A stretch of DNA of 16,990 bases from Kofleriaceae bacterium (lineage in GTDB: Bacteria; Myxococcota_A; Polyangia; Haliangiales; Haliangiaceae), in contig JAHEAK010000028.1 of assembly GCA_024642805.1 (NCBI GenBank), positions 1 through 16,990 on the forward strand, read 5' to 3'. Both the position numbers and the translations under genes were made by a program. Of this stretch, positions 1-7,540 are shown piece by piece. The notes under the pieces were generated by a model, which saw only the letters and a list, made by a program, of their open reading frames with translations, had not been told where the DNA came from and made no database searches. Each line of letters starts with the position of its first letter. Position 1 is the first letter of the stretch.

Positions 1-3000
1 TGACTTGCGCACTTCAGCGACCGCGCCGTCGGCACTGCGCTGATACTCGAAGAGCTCGCCGCCACCCTCGAGGCGGGTGTGCACGCTGCCGATGGTGGCT
101 CCCGAATCGCCAGCCTCGACTCGCGCATAGACCTTGCCGCGAGTGTTGGCGTCCTGCACTTCCTCGGCGTGATCGCCGAGCACCGGCATGGAGCGCAGCG
201 GATCCACGACCTGCGAGAAGAGAGCCGAACCCGACTTCTCACGGGCGGTATCAACCTGCGCGGTGATGTGTATCGAGTCGGCAAACGCGCCGCCGGGTAC
301 GCGAGCCTTGACGAAGGCCTGTGCGCGAGCAGACAAGAGCACAGGGCCGAGTTGCAAGGTGCTATCGGCGAGCATGCCAGCAATCGACGCTGACTCCGCG
401 CTCCACCCCGTCTCGGAATACGCCGTTGCCGCAATGCCCTCGACATGTCCCACCACCACACTGTGTGTGCTGGCAACCTGGAGCGGCCATCGAATCGTCG
501 AGGAGCCGCCCAGGTCGTCGTCGGCGCGAATCGTGATCTCGCTCTTGCCGACCGGCAGCTCGCTCACGGCAAGAAACTCACCACTGGCCGCCACCTCGAC
601 CTCGCGGTTGTTGATCTTTACGCGCACACCGGGCTCGACATAGCCAATGAGGGCCAGCTTAGAGTCTTGCAAGACCTGGTTCTTGGGCGGCAAGAGCACG
701 CGCAAGCTGCGCGCCTGCGTGTCGCTGGCCAGGATCTGCTCATCTGAGAGTTGCGCATCCAAACTTGGTCGGTCAGTGGGCGCGATGAGTTCGCCGCCAC
801 TCGAGTCGCGGCGCGAAGGTTCGGACGCGTTGGTGACGAAGCGCATGTGAGCGCCATCGTCGGTCGTCAGCTCGACGACCACGGGCTCGCCCTCGGCAAG
901 CTCTACGCTGGTCGAGAACTCGCTGCCCTTGAGCACCAGTTCACTGCCGTTGACGCGCACCTTGGCGGCCAGCGCGGGCGGGCGGCGGTCGCGAACGATC
1001 GACACTCGATCGAGAGTTCCAGTGCGTTCGCGCGCGCTCAAATCGTAGCGCCCCGCGGCAAGGCCAAGGCTGGTCAAGTAGGACACGAGCGCTGCACGCA
1101 CACTGTCCACGCGGGGAGTATCGCCTGCCACTTCGACCACGAGTAGGAATCGCTCGTTGCTCTGAGCGCGTGCGGCGCGTGCGGCAAATTGCGAGAGCTT
1201 GTTGCGCAGCGCGGCGCGCGGACTGCCATTCTTGCTGAAGAGTCGCCCTTCTCGCTCGAGCTCGTGTCCAGAGATCTTCGGATCGACGTAGAACCAACGC
1301 GGGGCGCTGGCGAAGGAGGAAGCGCCAAGGGTTTCGACCTCAAGCCAGTAGCTGTAGCGCTGGTCGGCGCTCAGGAGCAGTTGCTCGCCCTCCTTGCCAT
1401 CCCAACGAACGATGGCTGGCGGTTTGCCTTCCCCACCCTGCCTGTGCACGACCTGCGCGGTTTCATCGGCCACTACCATGGTCCAGCGGCGCACGGAGAT
1501 GGCATCGGAGACGGCCAGCTGAAAGTCCATCGGCGAACTGAGGTCGCGACTGGCGCCCTTGCCCTCGGTGAGGATCTCGGGAATGGGTAGCGAGTCGACG
1601 GTGGCCAGGGTGGCACTACCCGTCCACAAGCCCTCCGGAGCCTTGTCGAAATCGACCTCGAGGCTGCGCCCGGCAAGGTCGCCCTTGACCTGCCAGGTGC
1701 GAATGGCGCCCTGGCCACTGGTCACGCGCGCGCTGCCCGCGGCTCGCCCGCTGGATGCACTCACTTGGGTCTTGAAGGCCACGCGCCTGCCGGTGGGTGC
1801 CAACATGTCGACGGTGAGCCACTTGTTCTTGGGATGAGGAATCTCACTGGTGAAGCCACCGCCAACATCGACCGGAGTTAGGCGGCCATTGATGCGCAGC
1901 TCGCTCTTTCCAGAGATCGACAGAGGCACCTCGACCTTCGCTATCTGCGCTCTGGTAATCGCCAGCACGACGCGGCGATTCTTCTGGCCAGCCTCGGCGC
2001 TCTTGCTGTCATCGATAGGTTCCGCGGCGCCTCGACCGTGCGCGCTGAGGCGAGCAGCATCGATGCCCAGTTCTACGAATAGTTCTTGGATGCGCTGCGC
2101 CTCTTTCTGGGTCTGCACGAGCGCTTTGAGCCGATCGCCGCGTCCGTCGCTGTGAACGGCGATGTCGAGCTGGCCATCGGGGCCGAGCAAGCGAACTACT
2201 TCTTGTGCTCGTGTGCGTAGCGAGCTGCTTGGCTCCAGCGCTTTGGCACCGCTTCCGAAGATGGAGCCAGCGACCACGATGGTCTCGGTGGATGACTGCG
2301 AGGTGCCGATGCCGAAGGGTTCTCGTCGAGACGCCGCTTCGATTCCGAGCTCGCTCACCAGGGTCATGCGCGCGACGTGAATTCCGGGCGAGACCGGCAC
2401 GCCGGCGTCGTTCAGTCCGTTCCAGCCCACGACCGCGGGGGGCGCGCCCTTGCCATCGCGATGAAAGACAGGCGCAAGACCACCGGCCTCAACGCGCTCG
2501 ATGGTGAAGCGCCACTGCACGGGCCGGCCGACCTTGGCATCCGTCCAGGTCAGGCTCCAATCAGGGGCTTCTCCGGCGTAGCCGCCAGGTGGCACAGCCA
2601 CCAGCGCAGGGCCACTAGTAGCGCTGGCCGGCGAGCTCAATAGAGCCGACGGCACGTCGAGCTTAAGATCGATGCTGGGAAGATCTTGTCGCTGACCATC
2701 GATCTCGAGAGTCATCGGCGAGAGGCGACCACGCACCAGCAAGGGGCTGGTCTCGTCGGTGGCAGCGTCGGCAGGCGAGCTCTCGGGCAGCGCCAGGGGC
2801 AAGACAACACGCGCGTGCTCCGAGGACACCCAGGCGCTGGCGCAGTGCACGGGAAAGGACATGCTCATTGGCAAGCCTTCGCTCAGCTGCAAGAGTCGCT
2901 TGTCGCCTGCAGGTAGCTTGCTTCCGGGGATAGAGGCCGTGTCGAGCTTGAAGACGTGACTGCCTGGCAAGATGCGAGTGAAGTGAAATCGTCCATGCGC

Positions 3001-4053
3001 GTCAGAGCTGGCAATGGCACCGGTATCAGCGTAGATGCGGGCTCCAAAGACACCGTCTTCATCGCCTCCCTGCTCGCCATCCCCGTCGCTATCGCAGAAG
3101 ACTCGACCGAGGATGATGGATGTCGAGAAGTCTCGATCGCCGTCGAGAAAGACCGTTGCGGAGGTTGGCGAGCTCAGCTGCACGCCGCCTTGATCCTGTG
3201 CGACGATGCGCGTAAGCACCTGGCCGGTCTTGCGATCGACGCCCACGCTGGTTTGAAAGCGCACTCGCAGAGCAGCGCCGGGCGCGACGTCAAAGGGCCC
3301 AAAGCGCACCAGACGATCACTGCGCCTCGATACCCTGTCGGCGACGCTTCGCACCGATGTCACGCGGCCGTCGAGCTCGATCTCAGCTGTGCTAGTGGCA
3401 AGGTTGACGCTCAGGCCTCGGGGCAAGGTGACTAGCAAATAGGCCGGGTGGCCCTCGGCTGCGCTCAGTGCTCGCTCACCGCCATTGTGCAACGTGGCCA
3501 CGAAACCAACTAGATCGGCGATGCCGGCCTGGTTGCGAGAAGCCTCCAGTTGAAGATCGACGACATCATGTGCGGCGTCGAGCGCAATGTGATTGTTGTG
3601 AAAACGCGCATTGCTCAGGGTCGCATCAAAGCGCATGTAGAACCTTCGCTCGCCAGTGCGTGCGGGCACCCTATCGGGCGATACATCACCAAATCGTGAG
3701 AAGCCCGACTCGGGGGCAACGATCGTCGAAGGAAAGGAGTAGCTATCGGCTCGCGAGGTGACTCGCAATTGGTAGATTCGCCCCTCTGGCAGCTCGAATT
3801 CGTAGTGTCCATCGGCGGCACTGCGCTGGCTTTGCTGACCTGCGGGCAGACGTGCCGCCGGCACGAGCTCACCGGGCTCGGATGGATCGCTGGCGTCGTA
3901 GAAGACTTGCACGCGAACACCAGCGATTGGCTGTCCGCTGCGAGCATCGTAGACCACGCCATCGAGTGGCGCAGCCAGAGCCTCTCCTACCCAGACAGTG
4001 CAGAGCAGGGTGAGTGCGAGAAGTGCCAGGCCAGTTCTAGTAAGTGTCCGCAC
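1..4053 (-). CDS. Giant exported multidomain outer-membrane protein with OmpA-like domain (3' end outside window)
   Basis: One uninterrupted frame runs from a GTG at 4053 to the left edge (1351 codons, no stop), so the C-terminus is missing. The start gives a typical signal peptide (MRTLTRTG, a Leu/Ala core, cleavage near EALA/APLDG). Modules read from the translation are: a carboxypeptidase-regulatory-like beta domain (about 27-110); a DUF11-like beta domain (about 160-300); an SdrD-B-like domain starting at ILGRVF (about 312-375) with an acidic DSDGDGEQ loop; a FlgD/Ig-like segment (about 495-570); an OmpA-like domain (about 600-700) with HSDGRGD near 634-640 and NRRV at 692-695, the usual peptidoglycan-binding signatures; a second FlgD-like segment (about 855-910); and an Ig-like segment (about 1165-1240). 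The last ~90 residues resemble the strand-rich region that begins the outer-membrane barrel in DUF11/OmpA-type giant proteins; this is from memory of the family. Probable role: surface or outer-membrane structural protein anchored to peptidoglycan. No Shine-Dalgarno precedes the GTG. Confidence 0.8.
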   Translation of the reverse strand, partial: MRTLTRTGLALLALTLLCTVWVGEALAAPLDGVVYDARSGQPIAGVRVQVFYDASDPSEPGELVPAARLPAGQQSQRSAADGHYEFELPEGRIYQLRVTSRADSYSFPSTIVAPESGFSRFGDVSPDRVPARTGERRFYMRFDATLSNARFHNNHIALDAAHDVVDLQLEASRNQAGIADLVGFVATLHNGGERALSAAEGHPAYLLVTLPRGLSVNLATSTAEIELDGRVTSVRSVADRVSRRSDRLVRFGPFDVAPGAALRVRFQTSVGVDRKTGQVLTRIVAQDQGGVQLSSPTSATVFLDGDRDFSTSIILGRVFCDSDGDGEQGGDEDGVFGARIYADTGAIASSDAHGRFHFTRILPGSHVFKLDTASIPGSKLPAGDKRLLQLSEGLPMSMSFPVHCASAWVSSEHARVVLPLALPESSPADAATDETSPLLVRGRLSPMTLEIDGQRQDLPSIDLKLDVPSALLSSPASATSGPALVAVPPGGYAGEAPDWSLTWTDAKVGRPVQWRFTIERVEAGGLAPVFHRDGKGAPPAVVGWNGLNDAGVPVSPGIHVARMTLVSELGIEAASRREPFGIGTSQSSTETIVVAGSIFGSGAKALEPSSSLRTRAQEVVRLLGPDGQLDIAVHSDGRGDRLKALVQTQKEAQRIQELFVELGIDAARLSAHGRGAAEPIDDSKSAEAGQKNRRVVLAITRAQIAKVEVPLSISGKSELRINGRLTPVDVGGGFTSEIPHPKNKWLTVDMLAPTGRRVAFKTQVSASSGRAAGSARVTSGQGAIRTWQVKGDLAGRSLEVDFDKAPEGLWTGSATLATVDSLPIPEILTEGKGASRDLSSPMDFQLAVSDAISVRRWTMVVADETAQVVHRQGGEGKPPAIVRWDGKEGEQLLLSADQRYSYWLEVETLGASSFASAPRWFYVDPKISGHELEREGRLFSKNGSPRAALRNKLSQFAARAARAQSNERFLLVVEVAGDTPRVDSVRAALVSYLTSLGLAAGRYDLSARERTGTLDRVSIVRDRRPPALAAKVRVNGSELVLKGSEFSTSVELAEGEPVVVELTTDDGAHMRFVTNASEPSRRDSSGGELIAPTDRPSLDAQLSDEQILASDTQARSLRVLLPPKNQVLQDSKLALIGYVEPGVRVKINNREVEVAASGEFLAVSELPVGKSEITIRADDDLGGSSTIRWPLQVASTHSVVVGHVEGIAATAYSETGWSAESASIAGMLADSTLQLGPVLLSARAQAFVKARVPGGAFADSIHITAQVDTAREKSGSALFSQVVDPLRSMPVLGDHAEEVQDANTRGKVYARVEAGDSGATIGSVHTRLEGGGELFEYQRSADGAVAEVRKS

Positions 4054-4062
4054 GAGAAAACC

Positions 4063-4091
4063 AGTATAGGTAGTCAGTGCGCCTACCCCAA
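4063..4091 (-). promoter_or_regulatory. Candidate sigma70-type promoter of the giant envelope gene
   Basis: On the minus strand, TTGGGG (4091-4086) and TATACT (4068-4063) are separated by exactly 17 bases. The -10 matches 5 of 6 consensus bases and the -35 matches 3 of 6. The predicted transcript start would lie only a few bases before the GTG at 4053, implying a leaderless or nearly leaderless mRNA, consistent with the missing Shine-Dalgarno. This is pattern-based only. The rest of the 117-base gap (4054-4170) shows no clear terminator. Confidence 0.35.
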
Positions 4092-4170
4092 GAAAAGCGG
4101 CGAAATCTGGCGCTGCTTATAGAAACAGCTATCGCACTTGCTGGCGTGCCGCTGACCTCGGGGGCTGCGC

Positions 4171-6114
4171 CTAGAGATCGACCACGGTCGCGCTGCCGGT
4201 GTCGGCCAGACTCTTGATGAACTGCGTGGTCTGCACCCGAGCGGCGGCAACATCAAAGCTCACGAAGTGGCCATCGCTACCTGTTGGCGGCTGGTACTCG
4301 GCGACCACGCAGGTGACCTGCCCGGCGTTGTTGGTCACCGGCGTCGGCAGCACGCTCTTCCCAGCCAGCTGCAAGCCCTCAATGGAGGCCAGCTCTGGTT
4401 CGATGAGATCCGCACCGAAAGCCGTCGCCAGCGCTTCGATGGTTGGCACGGGTGTATAGCTGTCACCAAAGCCCAAGGGTTGAAAGATGTTCTTGGGTGC
4501 GTTGCCCTCGACAGGACTCTGTACCAACAAGCGCGCATAGACAATGGCATCGGCTGGCTCGTAGAAGGCCTGCAAGAGGGCCAGTGCCGGATGAAAACGA
4601 TCGATCACCGGATCGCGAATGATGAGCGCCAAGATAGCCGTCACGTCAAACGGTTGGGTCTTGGAGAGCATGGTCAAGTAGAGCAGTCCACCAGCACCGC
4701 TAAACACAGCCCCCTTGATGAGCGGCTCGTAGGCGGCGAAGGGAACGCCGGTGACCGAACCCTGGGAATGCCCAAAGAAGAAGATCTTGCTCGAGTCGAA
4801 GCGAATCCTTCGGCCATCGAGGTGTCGCTCGGGCACATCGAGGGCACCGGCAAGGCGGACCAGCTGAAAGTCCTCCAGGGCGGCTTGCAAGACGTTTGCG
4901 CGGCTGGCCAGGGGATTTTGAAAGTTGAAGAAGAGAATGGCTGGATCGCCACTTTGCAGTCGATCGCCGTGCATCACCTGATCGATCGAGATGACCGCGA
5001 TGCCCTGCGCCGCCATCCGACCGGCCGTGCCATTGCGCTCATAGGTCAGGTAGTCGCCACCGGTGCCGTGGGCATAGACCACGATGGGCCAACCCTCGCT
5101 GGGCATCTCCCCGTCAGTGGGAATGGTCATGGAGAAGCGCAGGTCGTTGATCCGCTGCAGGACCGGATCACCGCTTAGTGGATCGATCTCGAAACCGCCA
5201 CCCTGCGCCAGGGTCTTGTAAGGGAAGTTGCCTGCCTGAAAGTGCGGCGAGTCGTAGCGGCCACGGTAGATGGCATAGCCGTTGCGATCGCTAAACCACT
5301 CGAAGTCCCTGGGCACGGGCGTCTCTAGCTCTTCGCGGATAACCTTGCGAAAGCGACCGAAAAGCTCCGTGGGACGTTGGGTGGTAAAGACCGCGGCATT
5401 GACCACATCCTCGCGCTCGTCTCCGCCCTCTTCGTCGAGGTAGGCGGTTAGGGGGGCATAGACCTCCTGGGCATGAGCCAGACGCGGGCCTCTAGCTGGC
5501 TCTCTGGACATGGTTTCTGCGAACTCTTCTGACACCTCGATTTCAGTACCATCTTCGGCGCGCAGGCGCTTGCTCAGGACCAGCGCGTAGGTCGTGCCCT
5601 CTTCCATCACGAACCCCGGATAGGGCAAGCAGCTGAGCCAGTTGTCACCGATGAGCTGCGCGGACTCCTCCGTGAACTTGGTCTCGATGGGCAGCTTGCG
5701 GCCGTAGTTGGCAGATTCTCGATTCAGGTTGACCAGATAGACCGAGGCATCCGGCGTCTGTGAGCGCAATGCTTCGCTCGGCAGGCTCGCGCTATCGATC
5801 TGTCCCTGGAAGCGAAAGAAGATGGCCGAGGTGAGCCCAAAGCCCTGCTGCTCGGCCGCGATCGACTCGATGTAGTCACCGAGCAGTGCGTTGGGCACCG
5901 GCAGGGTCGACACGTCGATCTTGCCAGTGTCGGTCAGGCGCAGGTCGTTGGGATAGGGCAGCGAGAAAAAGCCATCGACAAGGGGCTCGCCCGTGCTGGG
6001 AACTTCGAAAAGTGCTTTGGCGCCACGCGGACCACTGGCTGCCAGTTCGGATGGCTCGAGATCGCATGCCGATGCCGCGCAAATAACAAGCAGAGCGAGA
6101 TAGAGGCGGCGCAT
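4171..6114 (-). CDS. Lipoprotein alpha/beta-hydrolase, bacterial lipase (VolA-like) type
   Basis: 647 residues. The N-terminus is a lipoprotein signal peptide (MRRLYLALLV, then a lipobox-like ASAC with Cys17), so the protein is probably lipid-anchored in the outer membrane. Residues about 36-250 (with SLPYPNDLRL at 51-60) resemble the N-terminal domain of bacterial virulence-factor lipases. The C-terminal half is an alpha/beta-hydrolase: oxyanion-hole motif HGTGG (349-353), nucleophile elbow GHSQG with Ser450, a likely acid at Asp551 in GDSYTPVP, and a likely catalytic His616 in SDGHF. The triad therefore looks complete and the enzyme probably active as an esterase, lipase or phospholipase; the substrate cannot be read from sequence. 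It begins 21 bases after the preceding minus-strand gene, so co-transcription is likely. No good Shine-Dalgarno is seen. The giant envelope gene follows after 117 bases. Confidence 0.82.
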   Translation of the reverse strand: MRRLYLALLVICAASACDLEPSELAASGPRGAKALFEVPSTGEPLVDGFFSLPYPNDLRLTDTGKIDVSTLPVPNALLGDYIESIAAEQQGFGLTSAIFFRFQGQIDSASLPSEALRSQTPDASVYLVNLNRESANYGRKLPIETKFTEESAQLIGDNWLSCLPYPGFVMEEGTTYALVLSKRLRAEDGTEIEVSEEFAETMSREPARGPRLAHAQEVYAPLTAYLDEEGGDEREDVVNAAVFTTQRPTELFGRFRKVIREELETPVPRDFEWFSDRNGYAIYRGRYDSPHFQAGNFPYKTLAQGGGFEIDPLSGDPVLQRINDLRFSMTIPTDGEMPSEGWPIVVYAHGTGGDYLTYERNGTAGRMAAQGIAVISIDQVMHGDRLQSGDPAILFFNFQNPLASRANVLQAALEDFQLVRLAGALDVPERHLDGRRIRFDSSKIFFFGHSQGSVTGVPFAAYEPLIKGAVFSGAGGLLYLTMLSKTQPFDVTAILALIIRDPVIDRFHPALALLQAFYEPADAIVYARLLVQSPVEGNAPKNIFQPLGFGDSYTPVPTIEALATAFGADLIEPELASIEGLQLAGKSVLPTPVTNNAGQVTCVVAEYQPPTGSDGHFVSFDVAAARVQTTQFIKSLADTGSATVVDL

Positions 6115-6135
6115 GATCGGGACGACTTTCGCGAG

Positions 6136-6888
6136 CTAGAAGCTGCGCGATAGTAGCAGCATCGTCGCGCCCCCGGTCGCCAGGGCGGCTCCGGATGAAG
6201 CAGCACCGACTCCCAGGTCCCTGTGATCGTCATAGACCAGGTAGGCACCGGCCAGTACTCCGACAACACCCACGCCGATGAAGGCCAGCCCGGTGTTGGA
6301 GAGTGTGGAGGCGTGCTTGTGTGCGCCCGCCTTGCCAGATCCGCCATTGGCCACCAGAACCGGCGTGGTCTTGGCGTCGCCCGTGCCGGTCAGCACAGAG
6401 ATGGTGGTCAGGGTTGCGGTCGAGATGGCTTCCTCGATCGTGCACACGGCACAGGTCTGAGCCACCTGCGAGGTGGGAATCCCGGTCTTGGTATCGACCA
6501 GGGTAATCACGAAACCATAGTTGCTGCCCGTGCCCTGAATGTCGGCGACCAACACCAGGGGCACACCCGTGGCCGCGCGCAGCTTGGCCAGGCACACACC
6601 AAAGGTACAGCCATCCATGTAGTCACTGCCCTGCAGCCGCTTGCGCAGAGCCTCGCGATCGATCGACTGCATGCCGACGCCGTCGAGCGCCTCTTCCACT
6701 TCGGATTCGAACTGTTCCGCAGCGGCCTCCGAGACCCCGCGAGTCTTGATGCTCAGAATGCCGACAAGTTGTGGCTCGGCGCGCGCCGCCACCGGGGCGA
6801 GCAGAATACAGGCATAGGTAAGGAGAGCAGCAATCGCGTGTTTACAACCCATTCGCGTTCTAAGCCCCTTCGCAGACCGACGAGCCAC
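6136..6888 (-). CDS. Exported CsgG/FlgO-like conserved protein with C-terminal membrane hairpin
   Basis: 250 residues from the ATG at 6888. An internal ATG at 6852 (residue 13) gives an equally good signal peptide ending near AARA/EP; weak GAGGA and AAGGGG ribosome sites precede the two starts, so the start is uncertain. The mature part (about 38-170) reads as an alpha/beta domain of the type found in exported FlgO/CsgG/TolB-N-like proteins: a 'new gene product level' strand LVGILSIKTRG, helix, then a strand LVLVADIQGTGSNYGF and LVDTKTG. It has two cysteine pairs, CTFGVC (94-99) and CAVC (146-149). Two hydrophobic segments (about 200-219 and 225-246) could form a membrane hairpin. Similar proteins are, from memory, frequent in myxobacteria and have no assigned function. 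It starts 7 bases after the stop of the 7405-6896 gene, so the two are probably co-transcribed. Confidence 0.75.
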   Translation of the reverse strand: MARRSAKGLRTRMGCKHAIAALLTYACILLAPVAARAEPQLVGILSIKTRGVSEAAAEQFESEVEEALDGVGMQSIDREALRKRLQGSDYMDGCTFGVCLAKLRAATGVPLVLVADIQGTGSNYGFVITLVDTKTGIPTSQVAQTCAVCTIEEAISTATLTTISVLTGTGDAKTTPVLVANGGSGKAGAHKHASTLSNTGLAFIGVGVVGVLAGAYLVYDDHRDLGVGAASSGAALATGGATMLLLSRSF

Positions 6889-6895
6889 GGCTCAT

Positions 6896-7405
6896 CTAGT
6901 CCTCGTCAACTTGTTCGAGGAATCGCTTCATCAAACCATCAACCATCAAATTGCGCTCGGTCTGTTCGTAGCGGCCGTCTCGCCAGCCCGCTTGAATCTC
7001 GTCGTAGCGCTCCGCCGACTTCTTGATCGTGACCTTGTAGGTGCTGACCTTCTTGATGATGTCTTTCTGATTTCGGAAAAAGTAGGAGACCATGGAAGCG
7101 CTGGCGGCAACGGTGAGCACCAAGCCAAGCGGCCCTCCCAAGGCGTAGCGAAGGCCGATGCGCAGAGCTAAAACCGCCGCCGCGCCGATGGCGACCTTTT
7201 TGGTGCCTGTGCCGTCGACGACCGAATCCTTGGCGAGTGCAAAGGAGGTCTGCCCGCTGGCAATCAAGAGCGCGATGAAATTGCCACGCCGCTGTTTCCA
7301 GCCTCGATCGTAGTATTCCTTAATGGCAACTTTGAGAAAGTTGTCGAACTCTTCGTAAATGCTTGTGCCGGCCGGAGAGGAATCCTGGGCCTTGTCGGCG
7401 CTCAT
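6896..7405 (-). CDS. Small membrane protein of unknown function (two hydrophobic helices)
   Basis: 169 residues from the ATG at 7405 (MSADKAQDSS). The frame stays open upstream to 7654, but that extension runs through the 18-bp repeats and the opposite gene's signal peptide and reads as low-complexity sequence, so the short start is preferred. The N-terminal part (about 17-45) is helical and charged. Two hydrophobic stretches at about 71-88 and 92-110, separated by GG, could be a transmembrane hairpin. The C-terminal third (about 113-169) is highly charged and probably helical or coiled. I do not recognise a family. It is the first gene of the probable leftward unit with the CsgG-like protein and the lipoprotein hydrolase, and lies divergent from the TPR-metallopeptidase gene. 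A -10-like TACACT (7417-7412) lies six bases before the ATG, but no matching -35 is visible. Confidence 0.65.
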   Translation of the reverse strand: MSADKAQDSSPAGTSIYEEFDNFLKVAIKEYYDRGWKQRRGNFIALLIASGQTSFALAKDSVVDGTGTKKVAIGAAAVLALRIGLRYALGGPLGLVLTVAASASMVSYFFRNQKDIIKKVSTYKVTIKKSAERYDEIQAGWRDGRYEQTERNLMVDGLMKRFLEQVDED

Positions 7406-7439
7406 CGGGAAAGTGTAGCACCGATAACGCTCGCTTCGT

Positions 7440-7468
7440 TTGACACAGTGCATATCGTCGAACACATT
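7440..7468 (+). promoter_or_regulatory. Candidate promoter of the TPR-metallopeptidase gene
   Basis: A perfect TTGACA (7440-7445) is followed after 17 bases by CACATT (7463-7468, only 3 of 6 matches to TATAAT). If real, transcription would begin around 7475 at the edge of the tandem repeats. The theoretical TTG start codon at 7440 would then be part of the -35 and not translated. Confidence 0.3.
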
Positions 7469-7540
7469 GATGATCATGGAAACCGGGATGATCATGGGAA
7501 CCGGGACGATCATGGAAAGCGGGATGATCATGGAAAGCAG
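7469..7540 (+). repeat. Four tandem 18-bp repeats containing ATGATCAT palindromes and reiterated start codons
   Basis: Units start at 7469, 7487, 7505 and 7523. The unit is close to GATGATCATGGAAACCGG; units 3 and 4 have AAGC instead of AACC, and unit 3 has GACG for GATG. Three units contain the self-complementary ATGATCAT. The 18-bp length keeps the reading frame of the plus-strand gene, so each unit offers one or two in-frame ATGs preceded by a GGAAA-like sequence from the previous unit. The array sits between two divergent genes and over the 5' end of the metallopeptidase gene. Confidence 0.9.

Noticed and set aside
79..3435. Many short plus-strand frames over the left 3.4 kb
   Set aside because: They are shadows of the single open minus-strand frame of the giant envelope protein, whose domains read continuously through them.
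4054..4170. Possible terminator or small RNA in the gap before the giant gene
   Set aside because: No GC stem followed by a T-run could be found on either strand.
4267..5178. Plus-strand frame (303 codons) antisense to the lipoprotein hydrolase
   Set aside because: The hydrolase on the other strand has signal peptide, GHSQG and HGTGG motifs; this frame shows none.
7440..7523. TTG start at 7440 for the TPR-metallopeptidase
   Set aside because: It lies in a perfect TTGACA -35-like box, has no ribosome site, and puts about 28 repeat-derived residues ahead of the signal peptide; kept only as an alternative.
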